In this document: positions 1-7,414 of the stretch, piece after piece | How the letters are laid out: every line of letters starts with the position of its first letter | How positions within the stretch are numbered: the first letter of the stretch is position 1 | Assembly (NCBI GenBank): GCA_900543035.1 | Contig: UQPV01000044.1 | Location: 1-21,075, forward strand | Direction of reading: 5' to 3' | DNA: 21,075 nucleotides | Origin: an uncultured Solobacterium sp. | GTDB lineage: Bacteria > Bacillota_I > Bacilli_A > Erysipelotrichales > Erysipelotrichaceae | The notes under the pieces: generated by a model | Seen by the model: only the letters and a program-made list of their open reading frames with translations | What the model was told of the DNA's origin: nothing | Databases searched by the model: none | Program-made: the position numbers and the translations under genes

Positions 1-49
1 AATAGTTGGGCAAGCCCCTGCGAAGACAGCACGCTGCCAGGTCTTTATC

Positions 50-74
50 GGAGATCATATGATCTCCTTTTTCT
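50..74 (+). terminator. Intrinsic terminator of an upstream gene
   Basis: A perfect 18-base palindrome (GGAGATCATATGATCTCC, 50-67) is followed directly by a T-rich tract on the plus strand. It would end a plus-strand transcript entering from the left edge. Bases 1-49 hold no feature I can identify. Confidence 0.6.
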
Positions 75-88
75 TTGTTTTCTGGTAG

Positions 89-141
89 AAAAAAGACCAG
101 AGATCATCAGCGGACATCTCGTGTCCTGCTGGGATCTCTGG
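89..141 (-). terminator. Intrinsic terminator of galU
   Basis: Arms CCAGAGATC (97-105) and GATCTCTGG (133-141) form the outer stem. An inner stem with one bulged base lies at about 108-131. Read on the minus strand, the hairpin is followed by six T (89-94). It starts 14 bases after the galU stop. A short T tract on the other side (142-150) may let it work weakly in both directions. Confidence 0.8.
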
Positions 142-154
142 TTTTCATTTAAGA

Positions 155-1033
155 TCAGTGAATACCGGTGCTGCGGATGATCTCGATCATCGTTTCACGA
201 AGGTCTTCCCTGGCCAGGGCAAAGTCGATCTGTGCTTGCAGGAAGCCTTTTTTATCACCGACGTCATAACGGCTGCCGGCAAATTCATAGGCATAGACAT
301 CTTCGTTCTTCGCCAGGCGGTCGATCGCATCGGTCAGCTGGATCTCATTGCCTTTGCCAGGCGCCTGCGTCTCCAACAGGGCAAAGATCTCCGGCGTCAG
401 GATATAGCGGCCCAGGATGGCAAAATTGCTTGGCGCATTTTCCTTGCTTGGCTTTTCGACGAATCCGGCCACATGGCTGAGGCGGTCACTGAGCTTTTCC
501 TTTGGATCGATGATGCCGTATTTGTGGACATTCTCATCCGCTACGCTCTGTACGCCGACCACGCTTGCGCCTGTTTGATCATAGACCTCGATCAGCTGCT
601 GCGTAGCAGTCGGTCCATCCGGATTGATTACGATGTCATCGCCGAGCAGGATGGCAAAGGGCTCATCACCGACAAACGACTTTGCGCAGAGGACAGCGTG
701 TCCAAGACCGCGCGGGTTTTTCTGGCGCACGCTGTATACGTTGGCCATGGCAGCGATCTTTCGGACCATTTCAAGATGTTCGATATCATTGCTCTGTTCG
801 AGTTTTTTCTCCAGTTCAAAGCTGGTGTCAAAGTGGTTTTCGATACAGCTCTTATAGCAGTTGGTGATCAGCAGGATCTCCTCAATGCCGCTTTTGACTG
901 CTTCTTCCACGATGTACTGTATGGTCGGCTTGTCAACGATCGGAAGCATTTCCTTTGGAACCGCCTTGGTGGCAGGCAGAAAGCGTGTACCAAAGCCGGC
1001 AGCCGGTATGATTGCTTTTCTGATTTTCTTCAT
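155..1033 (-). CDS. galU: UTP-glucose-1-phosphate uridylyltransferase
   Basis: This cytoplasmic enzyme makes UDP-glucose from UTP and glucose-1-phosphate, feeding galactose metabolism, glycolipids, teichoic acids and exopolysaccharide. The 292-residue product is typical of bacterial GalU/GtaB. Seen directly: the nucleotide-binding start AAGFGTRFLPATKAVPKEML (residues 11-30), PRGLGHA (107-113), LLGDD (129-133, with the metal/sugar-phosphate Asp) and GFVEKP (190-195). The start is supported by GGAGG a few bases upstream. The gene is monocistronic: it has its own -10 element and its own terminator, and the upstream minus-strand gene gatZ ends in a terminator. A long plus-strand frame across the same bases is a shadow of the codon structure. 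The assignment is firm. Whether it is called galU or gtaB is a naming choice. Confidence 0.97.
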   Translation of the reverse strand: MKKIRKAIIPAAGFGTRFLPATKAVPKEMLPIVDKPTIQYIVEEAVKSGIEEILLITNCYKSCIENHFDTSFELEKKLEQSNDIEHLEMVRKIAAMANVYSVRQKNPRGLGHAVLCAKSFVGDEPFAILLGDDIVINPDGPTATQQLIEVYDQTGASVVGVQSVADENVHKYGIIDPKEKLSDRLSHVAGFVEKPSKENAPSNFAILGRYILTPEIFALLETQAPGKGNEIQLTDAIDRLAKNEDVYAYEFAGSRYDVGDKKGFLQAQIDFALAREDLRETMIEIIRSTGIH

Positions 1034-1097
1034 TGTTTCCTCCGTGACTGCTTGATTGCAGTGCTCATTTCATTCTGCGAACGGCAGAATTTTTTTT

Positions 1098-1130
1098 ATT
1101 ATAACATACTTTGATCAGAAACCAAGTCAA
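1098..1130 (-). promoter_or_regulatory. Probable galU promoter
   Basis: On the minus strand a perfect TATAAT (1098-1103) lies about 65 bases before the galU start. The -35 is uncertain: TTGGTT (1120-1125) gives a 16-base spacer, while the better TTGACT (1125-1130) would need 21. The gatZ terminator lies immediately upstream. Confidence 0.55.
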
Positions 1131-1164
1131 ACAGAGAAAAGGCTGTCTGCAGCGCAGACAGCCT
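1131..1164 (-). terminator. Intrinsic terminator of gatZ
   Basis: AGGCTGTCTGC (1140-1150) pairs perfectly with GCAGACAGCCT (1154-1164) around a 3-base loop. On the minus strand it is followed by CTTTTCTCTG-like T-rich sequence. It begins 10 bases after the gatZ stop and abuts the galU promoter. Confidence 0.75.
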
Positions 1165-1174
1165 GAGTCTATAT

Positions 1175-2494
1175 TTAGAACAGTTTTTCCTGATGAGAAG
1201 CGAACAGATACTCGTCGATCGTATTCTTGATGCGGTCCTTGATGAGCACTTCCGGATCGTTCTCCAGCACGCCCTCGCGCACCTTCGTGTATTGGATCGG
1301 CATGAACTGAGAGAGCACAGCCAGAGAAACACCGTATTTGCGCAGGTTGGCGATCATCTTTTCCTTAGCGGCATTTACTTCAGGAACCGGCATGTAGTAA
1401 CGGCTGCGGTCGGAGAAGGAGAACTTGCGCTTGAACCAGAGCTCGTTTTCATCTCCATGATAGTGCTTCTGCCAGTTCTTCGGCTCAGCGAGCATGGCCT
1501 TTTCCAGCACGTCGATGAAGTGGGACTGTTCATCCTCTTTGCCGTGCATGATCATCTCTTCCATGTAGGCCAGCGCGAACAGTGCTTCACGCATCGCATA
1601 AGTCAGGCCCGGGCCGACCTTCAGGATGCCGACGCCGTCTTCCACGAGTTCCTTGAGCTTGTATTTTGTCTGGTAATCGGTAGAGTGGCCTTCGAATACG
1701 AGGTTCGGGAATTCCTTGATGCTGGCCATGAGCTCTGCGGCCTTGGCGCGGTCATATTCTGTGCATCCGGCGTCTTTTTCTTCTACGCCCGGCTGTACGA
1801 CGCAGGCGATGACATCTTTCCATGTCTCTTCCAGATCTGCCTCCTTGAATGCTTTCTCGAAAGCGGCGACAGTGGCCTTGAAGTCTTCAACACGGGTTAC
1901 CTGCATGCCGGCGTTGGGATCCTGGGCGCCTCCTGGGATCGGCACTTCGCTGCCGACGATGTAGACCGGACGCACTGCGTCAGGATCGCTCTTGAGCAGT
2001 TCCTGGTAAGTGTCTTCGCAGACGCGAGCCAGTTCAGCGCCGCGGCGGGCGATCGTTTCATCGCTGAGACGCGTATTCGGATCGTCGTCTGCGACCTTCA
2101 TGCTGGTATCGATATGGATCTTGGTGAACCCTGCCGCAACGTAGCAGCGAACGAGCTCACGCGCATCGGCCATGGCCTCGGCTTCTGGCTTGGATGCGAA
2201 GGTCAGCGGTCCCAGGTGATCTCCGCCCAGGAAGATACGGTCAGTCGTAAATCCGACCTTCTTCGCGATGCCGAAGACGAAATCGCGGAAGTCTGCCGGC
2301 TTCATTCCCGTGTAGCCTCCATTCTGATCGACCTGATTTGCCGTTGCTTCGATCAGTACGCAGGAATTGTCGCGCTTTGCACATTCGATGGCAGCTTCGA
2401 TCACATAGCTGTTGGCGCTGCAGGCAGAATAGATGCCGACGGCTTCTCCTGCTTTCTGTTTTGCAATAATCTGCTTTAATGGGTTAGCGTTCAT
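1175..2494 (-). CDS. gatZ: Class II D-tagatose-bisphosphate aldolase, non-catalytic subunit (GatZ/KbaZ family)
   Basis: The 439-residue product matches the GatZ/KbaZ family across its length. It has an N-terminal region like that of other members (about residues 4-60, with GIYSACSANSYVIEAA and LIEATANQVDQNGG), then LGGDHLGP (110-117) and a central HIDTSM segment. In enterobacteria the family helps stabilise the catalytic GatY/KbaY aldolase in galactitol or N-acetylgalactosamine breakdown. Some stand-alone homologues have been described as sugar-phosphate 4-epimerases acting on fructose/tagatose phosphates. No gatY, PTS or kinase gene is adjacent and the gene has its own promoter and terminator, so it may act alone or with a partner encoded elsewhere. 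The start is supported by AAGAGG (about 2501-2506). Family assignment is firm; the exact reaction is not. Confidence 0.9.
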   Translation of the reverse strand: MNANPLKQIIAKQKAGEAVGIYSACSANSYVIEAAIECAKRDNSCVLIEATANQVDQNGGYTGMKPADFRDFVFGIAKKVGFTTDRIFLGGDHLGPLTFASKPEAEAMADARELVRCYVAAGFTKIHIDTSMKVADDDPNTRLSDETIARRGAELARVCEDTYQELLKSDPDAVRPVYIVGSEVPIPGGAQDPNAGMQVTRVEDFKATVAAFEKAFKEADLEETWKDVIACVVQPGVEEKDAGCTEYDRAKAAELMASIKEFPNLVFEGHSTDYQTKYKLKELVEDGVGILKVGPGLTYAMREALFALAYMEEMIMHGKEDEQSHFIDVLEKAMLAEPKNWQKHYHGDENELWFKRKFSFSDRSRYYMPVPEVNAAKEKMIANLRKYGVSLAVLSQFMPIQYTKVREGVLENDPEVLIKDRIKNTIDEYLFASHQEKLF

Positions 2495-2762
2495 AAATAC
2501 CTCTTGGTTTCAGGGTGAACCATCCAACAGAACACGATGAAACATATCCTTTCCAGCCGGCCATTTTCATGCCGTATTCCGATCATGGAGCATTGCGTCA
2601 AGGAAGGTTGGATGGCATTCCGGACGCTGGATCCAACTTTCAGAAAGCAGGCATGAGTGACCGGCCGGGTTCATGCCGTTCTTTCCGGAAGCTTATGCGC
2701 GCAAGGCGCAAGATCGACATATGGCAAGGCTGCTTTACCCGGCGCCTCACGCGCGGGTACCC
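2495..2762 (-). promoter_or_regulatory. Long structured 5' leader of gatZ, candidate cis-regulatory RNA
   Basis: About 270 bases separate the likely transcription start (near 2762) from the gatZ start. On the minus strand ATCCAAC (2613-2607) can pair with GTTGGAT upstream (2637-2631). As the extended CCATCCAAC (2615-2607) it can instead pair with GTTGGATGG downstream (2528-2520), close to the ribosome-binding site. The two pairings exclude each other. A 19-base segment occurs twice (2557-2575 and 2661-2679, 16 of 19 identical). Further hairpins include GGCATGA/TCATGCC (2650-2677) and ACCCG/CGGGT near 2736-2758. I do not recognise a known riboswitch class. A plus-strand frame here (2515-2775) is not believable as a gene. 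Confidence 0.5.
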
Positions 2763-2768
2763 TTATAT

Positions 2769-2798
2769 AGTATAGCATTTTTTCAGACTGTATTGAAA
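2769..2798 (-). promoter_or_regulatory. Probable gatZ promoter
   Basis: On the minus strand an extended -10, TGC-TATACT (2777-2769), has TTTCAA (2798-2793) 18 bases upstream as a weak -35. It is the best promoter-like sequence before gatZ and implies the long leader described above. Confidence 0.5.
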
Positions 2799-2868
2799 CG
2801 GAGATTCAGCGGAAAAATCCTGTTTTTGGAAGATATTTGACAATATCAGACATGTTTTGGGCATTTTG

Positions 2869-2897
2869 TGGCAATCCATCAGGGGATGTGCTAATAT
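2869..2897 (+). promoter_or_regulatory. Possible promoter of the split response regulator
   Basis: An extended -10 TGC-TAATAT (2889-2897) has TGGCAA (2869-2874) at 17 bases. The consensus TTGACA at 2837-2842 has no matching -10 at the right distance. Confidence 0.4.
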
Positions 2898-2932
2898 TCC
2901 ATATACGAGGTCATGAGGAAAGGAGCAGAACT

Positions 2933-3946
2933 ATGTACAGTGTCATGATTGTGGATAAACGCAAACAGATGTACACGATTTATCGGGATATGATTCCCTG
3001 GCAACAGTATCAGTTCGAAATCATTTCATATTGTGACAGTGAGTCACAGGCGATGGAGCATTTCTGTGAGCATCGTCACGATCTTGTCATTACCGATATC
3101 CGGCTGCGCAGCGGGGATGGGATCTCACTGCTGAGACAGCTGAAGGCGTGCAGCCCGGATTGTCATGTGATCGTCTGTTCCAATGACAGCGATATGCAGA
3201 CGGTGCGCAGCGCATGGCGCAGCGGATGCATGGATTATCTGGAGAGAGGCATGTTCAGCGGTGCGCAGCTGATCGAGAACCTCGAGATGATCAGGGAGAG
3301 CCATGATGCGCAGGCAAAGCAGGAAGATTGGCGGGATGAGCTGGAGCATCTGCTGGGCTTGATCCGCAAAGGGGAATCAGCTGAAGCGGAAAAGCTGATG
3401 CCGCTGCTGCAGCGGGATGAGCTTTCCTGTCTGCAGGGAAAATACCGCATGATCTGCTTTCGGATGGACAATGTGAAGAGGACGTATGCCAACGGGCTGT
3501 TCAATGACCGCAGACACCTGAGACGGGAGCTTGGCAGGGTGGTGGATTCCGTCATGCAGGTTTATGGCAGCTTTACGGTGTTGTTTTCCACCGCTCATTC
3601 CGGGACGATCATCATCCGAAAACAGGATGAGGAAATGGCGCTCGAGTGTGCCCGGACGCTGAGCGAACAGTTCAGAAAATGTCTCCCGCTTACCGTTTCC
3701 TTGAGCATTTCCCCTATTTGTGAGGGCTGCCAGGACTTTATCGATCTCTACAATGGGTATGCCAAACATCATCATGACCGGTTTTACTGCGGGGATGGCT
3801 GTGTGATGAAACGGGATGAGATGCAGTTTTGTTCACTTGACTTTGGGAGCATCCGCTATAAGGAGACGCTGGTCAAGCTGGCGGAGGTCTCGGATTTCGC
3901 CCACTGCCGCGAGCTCATCGTGACCATGCTCACAGAGATGAAATAG
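2933..3946 (+). CDS. N-terminal half of the split response regulator (receiver plus central region)
   Basis: This is the part translated if the TAG at 3944-3946 terminates: 337 residues. It holds the degenerate receiver (about 1-120), an acidic helical linker (about 125-165, with EDWRDELEHLLGLI) and a central domain of unknown function that is common in YesN-type proteins. It has no DNA-binding domain, so on its own it could not act as a transcription factor. Starting at 2933 rather than further upstream is favoured by the ribosome-binding site and by the receiver's first beta strand (MYSVMIVD). Confidence 0.6.
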   Translation: MYSVMIVDKRKQMYTIYRDMIPWQQYQFEIISYCDSESQAMEHFCEHRHDLVITDIRLRSGDGISLLRQLKACSPDCHVIVCSNDSDMQTVRSAWRSGCMDYLERGMFSGAQLIENLEMIRESHDAQAKQEDWRDELEHLLGLIRKGESAEAEKLMPLLQRDELSCLQGKYRMICFRMDNVKRTYANGLFNDRRHLRRELGRVVDSVMQVYGSFTVLFSTAHSGTIIIRKQDEEMALECARTLSEQFRKCLPLTVSLSISPICEGCQDFIDLYNGYAKHHHDRFYCGDGCVMKRDEMQFCSLDFGSIRYKETLVKLAEVSDFAHCRELIVTMLTEMK

Positions 3947-3991
3947 CGGCAGATCGAGCCGACGGATGTCGTTTATTACTGCCGCTCCATC

Positions 3992-4483
3992 GTGCATGCG
4001 ATGGATCAGCAGCTGCTGGCGCGCACCGGCGGAAGACATTCGCTGATGACGGGCCGTACGCAGCTGATGTTTGAGCGGGCAGAGACCGTCAGACAGCTGC
4101 AGGATGACCTCATCGAGGTGATGAAGGATGCTGAGGCATGGGCAGGCACCTGTGCACAGGGGACATATTCCAAGACGGTGCTGGACATCATGCAGTATGT
4201 GGATGCGCATCTCTGTGAGAAGATCACGCTGGAGCAGATCGCCAACACGGTGCAGCGCACGCCGATCCATATTTCGCGCATCTTCAAGAAGCAGACAGGA
4301 GAAAACCTGATGCAGTACATCAACCGCAAGAAGATGGATCATGCGGCCAAGCTGATGGAACTGTCGCATCTGAAGATCAAGGACATCGCCGAGGCGGTCG
4401 GCATGAAGGACCAGCTGTATTTCAACAAGGTCTTCCGCCGCTTCTATCAGGAAAGTCCGCGCACTTACCGCAGCAAATTATGA
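3992..4483 (+). CDS. C-terminal half of the split regulator (AraC-type helix-turn-helix)
   Basis: The 163 residues after the TAG include a complete AraC/XylS double helix-turn-helix (about 65-163). It runs from KTVLDIMQYVDAHL and ITLEQIANTVQRTPIHISRIFKKQTG to the second motif IKDIAEAVGMKDQLYFNKVFRRF and the closing SPRTYR. It shares the frame of the upstream half. No ribosome-binding site precedes ATG 3992, so independent translation would need reinitiation or readthrough. Domain identity is certain; whether the protein is made is not. Confidence 0.55.
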   Translation: MHAMDQQLLARTGGRHSLMTGRTQLMFERAETVRQLQDDLIEVMKDAEAWAGTCAQGTYSKTVLDIMQYVDAHLCEKITLEQIANTVQRTPIHISRIFKKQTGENLMQYINRKKMDHAAKLMELSHLKIKDIAEAVGMKDQLYFNKVFRRFYQESPRTYRSKL

Positions 4484-4494
4484 AAGGAGCACAA

Positions 4495-5346
4495 ATGAAG
4501 ATTGATAGAGAGATCCGTACCCTGATCTGTGATCTGGATGGTACGCTGATGAACCCGGGCGGAGGGATCCGGGTCAGTGAACGTGTCTGCAACGGCCTGC
4601 GCCGCCTGCAGGAACTTGGCGTGATGATCATCCTCGCCTCTGCGCGCGTATTTCAAGGCGTGCTGCCGGTTGCCTTGCAGATCGGCATGGAAGAGCATGG
4701 CGGCTATGTCATTGCGCAGAATGGCACGCTGGCTTATGATGTCCGGGAAAAGAAGACATTGTTCGTGCATGCGATGGCACGGGAAGATGGTCTGCGCATG
4801 TGGGAGGAAGCACTGCGGCTGAATGTCGATCTGGCGATCGCTCAGCCTTCAGGCATGGTGGCCAGCGGCTTTCGCGAAGGCTTCATCCTCGACTGGAAAA
4901 ACTGCGAGGTAGACTATCTGTTCACCTTCCATCCGCAGCGTCACATCGGGGATGAGCTGTGGAAATGCTCTGTTTCCGCTGATCCGGCACAGCTGGACGC
5001 GGTCTTTGCGCAGCTTGCCTCGCGCATCGAAGCGATCGGCGCATATCAGGTGGTGCGCAGCACCGACACCATCATCGACATCACGCCGCAGGGCTGCAGC
5101 AAGGCCGCCGCGGCGGAAGCGGTGCTGGATATGCTGGGCCGTTCTTTTGATGATGCGGCAGCGATCGGAGACAGCGGCAGCGATGTGCAGCTGATCCGCC
5201 GAAGCGGCCTTGGCGTGACCCTGGAAAACGGCAGCGCAGAATGCCGCCAGGCTGCACAGCTGATCGTGCCCGGCTGTGAACAAGAGGGCTGCATGACGCT
5301 GATCGAAGCGCTCATCGCGCAGAAGGAGCGGGAAAAAACGCGCTGA
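4495..5346 (+). CDS. Cof-type HAD-superfamily phosphatase
   Basis: The 283-residue product is a type IIB (Cof-like) haloacid dehalogenase hydrolase, likely a cytosolic phosphatase acting on a sugar phosphate or cofactor phosphate. Seen: motif I DLDGT (about 13-17), motif II in ILASAR (about 46-51), a type IIB cap (about 85-190), a Lys in TPQGCSKAAA and motif IV IGDSGSD. In the last motif the common GDxxND is changed to GDSGSD, keeping the second Asp. Start 4495 is chosen because AAAGGAG (4483-4489) lies 5 bases upstream; the earlier ATG at 4480 sits on that site. The gene begins 11 bases after the split regulator and is probably co-transcribed with it. The substrate cannot be read from the sequence. 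Confidence 0.9.
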   Translation: MKIDREIRTLICDLDGTLMNPGGGIRVSERVCNGLRRLQELGVMIILASARVFQGVLPVALQIGMEEHGGYVIAQNGTLAYDVREKKTLFVHAMAREDGLRMWEEALRLNVDLAIAQPSGMVASGFREGFILDWKNCEVDYLFTFHPQRHIGDELWKCSVSADPAQLDAVFAQLASRIEAIGAYQVVRSTDTIIDITPQGCSKAAAAEAVLDMLGRSFDDAAAIGDSGSDVQLIRRSGLGVTLENGSAECRQAAQLIVPGCEQEGCMTLIEALIAQKEREKTR

Positions 5347-5360
5347 CTCTGGGAAAATTC

Positions 5361-5389
5361 TTTCCTTATAAAGGGGAACATGGTATAGT
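5361..5389 (+). promoter_or_regulatory. Probable prfA promoter
   Basis: An extended -10 TGG-TATAGT (5381-5389) has a weak TTTCCT (5361-5366) exactly 17 bases upstream. It lies in the gap between the HAD gene and prfA, with no clear terminator in that gap. Confidence 0.55.
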
Positions 5390-5427
5390 ATATTCGTTTG
5401 TTTTGAAGGAGCAAGGAGGATGGAAGC

Positions 5428-6501
5428 ATGAGCGTGATGATCGAACGGCTGGAAGGCATGGTCAACCGTTACCATGAGATCACTGACCTGATGATGATGC
5501 CCGAGGTCGCTTCAGACAGCAGACAGCTGGCGAAGCTGGGACGTGAGCAGGCAGAGCTGACTCAGGTGGTGGAGACATATACAGAATATCGGAAAACATC
5601 AGAGGCGCTGGAAGAGGCGAAGACGCTGCTGCATGAGGAAGACAAGGAAATGCGGGAGATGGCCAGGATGGAGATCGAGGAACTGGAGCCGAAGCAGGAA
5701 GAGCTGCTGCAAAAGCTGGAAGTGCTCCTCATCCCCAAAGACCCTAACGATTCGCACAATGCCTTTCTGGAAGTGCGCGGCGCGGCCGGCGGCGACGAAG
5801 GCAACATCTTTGCCGGAGATCTGTTCCGCATGTATTCCAAATACGCCGAGTCCAGAGGATGGCGCGTGGAGACGATCGAGATGGATGAGAGCGATGCCGG
5901 CGGATTCTCCCTGGTATCCTGCAAGATCAGCGGAGACGGCGTGTATGGCCGGCTGAAATTTGAGTCGGGCAGCCACCGTGTGCAGCGTGTGCCGAAGACC
6001 GAGAGCCAGGGGCGCATCCACACGTCTACGGCAACCGTGCTGGTGACGCCGGAGATCGAAGAAGAGGATTTCGAGATCGACATGAATGATCTGGAGATCG
6101 AGACCATGCGTTCGAGCGGCGCCGGCGGACAGCACATCAACAAGACCGATTCTGCCGTGCGCATCATCCATAAGCCGACCGGGATCGTGGTCAAGTGTCA
6201 GGATGGCCGCTCTCAGCATGAAAACCGTGCGACAGCGTTAATGACGATCCGCTCCCGTGTCTATGAAGAGCATCAGCGCAAGCTGGAAGAGGAGCAGGGC
6301 ATGGAGCGCCGTTCCAAGATCGGGACGGGCGACCGCGCAGAGAAGATCCGCACATATAATTATCCGCAGAACCGTGTGACGGACCATCGCATCGGGTTCA
6401 CCATCCAGCAGCTGGACCGTGTCATGGAGGGCAAGCTGGACGATATCCTCGACGCGCTGCAAAGCGCGGATCAGCAGGCCAAGCTGGCGGGACAGCAGTA
6501 A
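5428..6501 (+). CDS. prfA: Peptide chain release factor 1
   Basis: RF1 recognises UAA and UAG in the ribosomal A site and triggers release of the finished peptide. The 357-residue length is normal. The stop-codon-reading motif is P-K-T at residues 189-191 within RVPKTESQGRIHTST, the RF1 P-x-T type and not the S-P-F of RF2. The catalytic GGQ is at 233-235 in GAGGQHINKTDSAVRI. The N-terminal 100 residues are a helical coiled coil, as in the family. The start is supported by AAGGAGG (5413-5419), 8 bases upstream. It overlaps prmC by one base (TAATG), so the factor and its modifying enzyme are made together. Since RF1 reads UAG, the TAG in the upstream regulator should be a real stop unless it is suppressed. 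Confidence 0.98.
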   Translation: MSVMIERLEGMVNRYHEITDLMMMPEVASDSRQLAKLGREQAELTQVVETYTEYRKTSEALEEAKTLLHEEDKEMREMARMEIEELEPKQEELLQKLEVLLIPKDPNDSHNAFLEVRGAAGGDEGNIFAGDLFRMYSKYAESRGWRVETIEMDESDAGGFSLVSCKISGDGVYGRLKFESGSHRVQRVPKTESQGRIHTSTATVLVTPEIEEEDFEIDMNDLEIETMRSSGAGGQHINKTDSAVRIIHKPTGIVVKCQDGRSQHENRATALMTIRSRVYEEHQRKLEEEQGMERRSKIGTGDRAEKIRTYNYPQNRVTDHRIGFTIQQLDRVMEGKLDDILDALQSADQQAKLAGQQ

Positions 6502-7352
6502 TGCCGACCTATCGCAAGGTCCTGCAGCAGGCGCGCCAGCGCCTGTATGAGGCAGGACAGGGGGAACAGGCTGCGCAGCTGCTCATGCTGGAACTGGCCA
6601 GCCTGGATGCGCATAATCTGTATATGGAGTATGATGAGGAAGTGCCCGGCGAGCTGCTGGAACGCTTTGAGCAGGGCATCTGCCGCATGGAAAAAGGCGA
6701 GCCGCTGGGACATGTGCTCGGATTTGAATGGTTCTATGGCTATCGCTTTGCGGTCAATGAAGATGTGCTGATCCCTCGTCCGGAAACAGAGGAGCTGGTC
6801 GCCAACATCCTGGCTGGGTATGATGAATACTTTGCCGGACAGCGGGCAGAGGCGGTAGATATCGGCACGGGCAGCGGCGCGATCGCCATCTCCCTGAGCA
6901 AGGAAGAGAATAACATCCATGTCACGGGCAGTGACATCAGCGAAGCGGCGATCCGGGTCGCTGAGCAGAATGCGGCGGCGAATGAAGCCGATGTGGATTT
7001 TTTGATCGGAGATATGCTCGAACCATTCATCGAACGAGGCTTCCGCGTAGATATCCTCATCTCCAATCCGCCGTATATCCCTGAGCATGAGCAGATGGAA
7101 CACAGCGTGGTCGATTATGAGCCGCATGTGGCGCTCTTCGGCGGAGAAGACGGGCTGTATTTTTACCGCCGGATCTTTGAACGCGCGCATCTGATCCTCA
7201 AGGATCGGGCCATGATGGCCTTTGAGATGGGCTATGATCAAGGTGAGCGGCTGCAGGAACTGGCCGCGTCATATTTCCCGGATGCCCGCATCGAGGTGCT
7301 TCGCGACCTCAGCGGCAAGAATCGGATGCTCTTTGTGTACATTAATTTGTAA
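6501..7352 (+). CDS. prmC: Peptide chain release factor N5-glutamine methyltransferase
   Basis: PrmC (HemK) methylates the Gln of the GGQ motif in RF1 and RF2 using S-adenosylmethionine, which raises release efficiency. The 283-residue product has the N-terminal helical factor-binding domain (about 1-75) and LIPRPETEELV (90-100). The SAM-binding motif is VDIGTGSGAIAISL (119-132) and the catalytic NPPY is at 189-192, followed by FGGEDGL. Its ATG shares one base with the prfA stop, implying translational coupling. It is the last gene of this unit. A small RNA with its own promoter follows. Confidence 0.97.
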   Translation: MPTYRKVLQQARQRLYEAGQGEQAAQLLMLELASLDAHNLYMEYDEEVPGELLERFEQGICRMEKGEPLGHVLGFEWFYGYRFAVNEDVLIPRPETEELVANILAGYDEYFAGQRAEAVDIGTGSGAIAISLSKEENNIHVTGSDISEAAIRVAEQNAAANEADVDFLIGDMLEPFIERGFRVDILISNPPYIPEHEQMEHSVVDYEPHVALFGGEDGLYFYRRIFERAHLILKDRAMMAFEMGYDQGERLQELAASYFPDARIEVLRDLSGKNRMLFVYINL

Positions 7353-7399
7353 TAAATTGACATTTTTCACAAAATGTTCACACGAGCGAAGCGATTTCA

Positions 7400-7408
7400 T
7401 GGTAAAAT
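7400..7408 (+). promoter_or_regulatory. Probable promoter of the small RNA
   Basis: An extended -10 TGG-TAAAAT (7400-7408) lies just before a structured, terminator-ended segment. No good -35 is placed 16-18 bases upstream; TTCACA (7378-7383) is 19 away. Confidence 0.4.
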
Positions 7409-7414
7409 GATACT

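Larger units (their letters stand above)
2933..4483 (+). pseudogene. YesN-like response regulator with AraC-type DNA-binding domain, split by an in-frame TAG
   Basis: The reading frame from ATG 2933 (AAGGAGC a few bases upstream) to TGA 4481-4483 is open except for one TAG at 3944-3946. Read through, it would give about 516 residues, the usual size of YesN-type regulators (receiver, central region, C-terminal AraC helix-turn-helix). Such proteins usually pair with a YesM-like histidine kinase to control sugar uptake; none is in the window. The receiver keeps a phospho-acceptor-like Asp55 (ITDIRLRSGDG) but is degenerate. The usual acidic pair is reduced to IVDKR, and the conserved Lys is missing where YLERG replaces the typical YLxKP. 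The DNA-binding half is intact. A single CAG-to-TAG change would explain the break, so it may be a recent pseudogene, or both halves may be made. The HAD gene follows 11 bases later, so the two probably share a transcript. Confidence 0.75.

Noticed and set aside
1193..2479. Long plus-strand open frame opposite gatZ (and a similar one opposite galU, 158-1114)
   Set aside because: The minus-strand products match known families along their whole length; the plus-strand frames show none and arise from codon bias.
2515..2775. Plus-strand open frame of 86 codons before the split regulator
   Set aside because: It has no ribosome-binding site and no recognisable protein pattern, and it lies across the structured gatZ leader.
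3944..3946. TAG decoded as pyrrolysine or another amino acid
   Set aside because: No pyl genes or matching RNA structure are seen and RF1 is encoded 1.5 kb away. A plain nonsense change is simpler.
7357..7362. Consensus TTGACA just after prmC as a -35 element
   Set aside because: Nothing resembling a -10 lies 16-19 bases downstream; the nearest -10-like sequence is 40 bases away.
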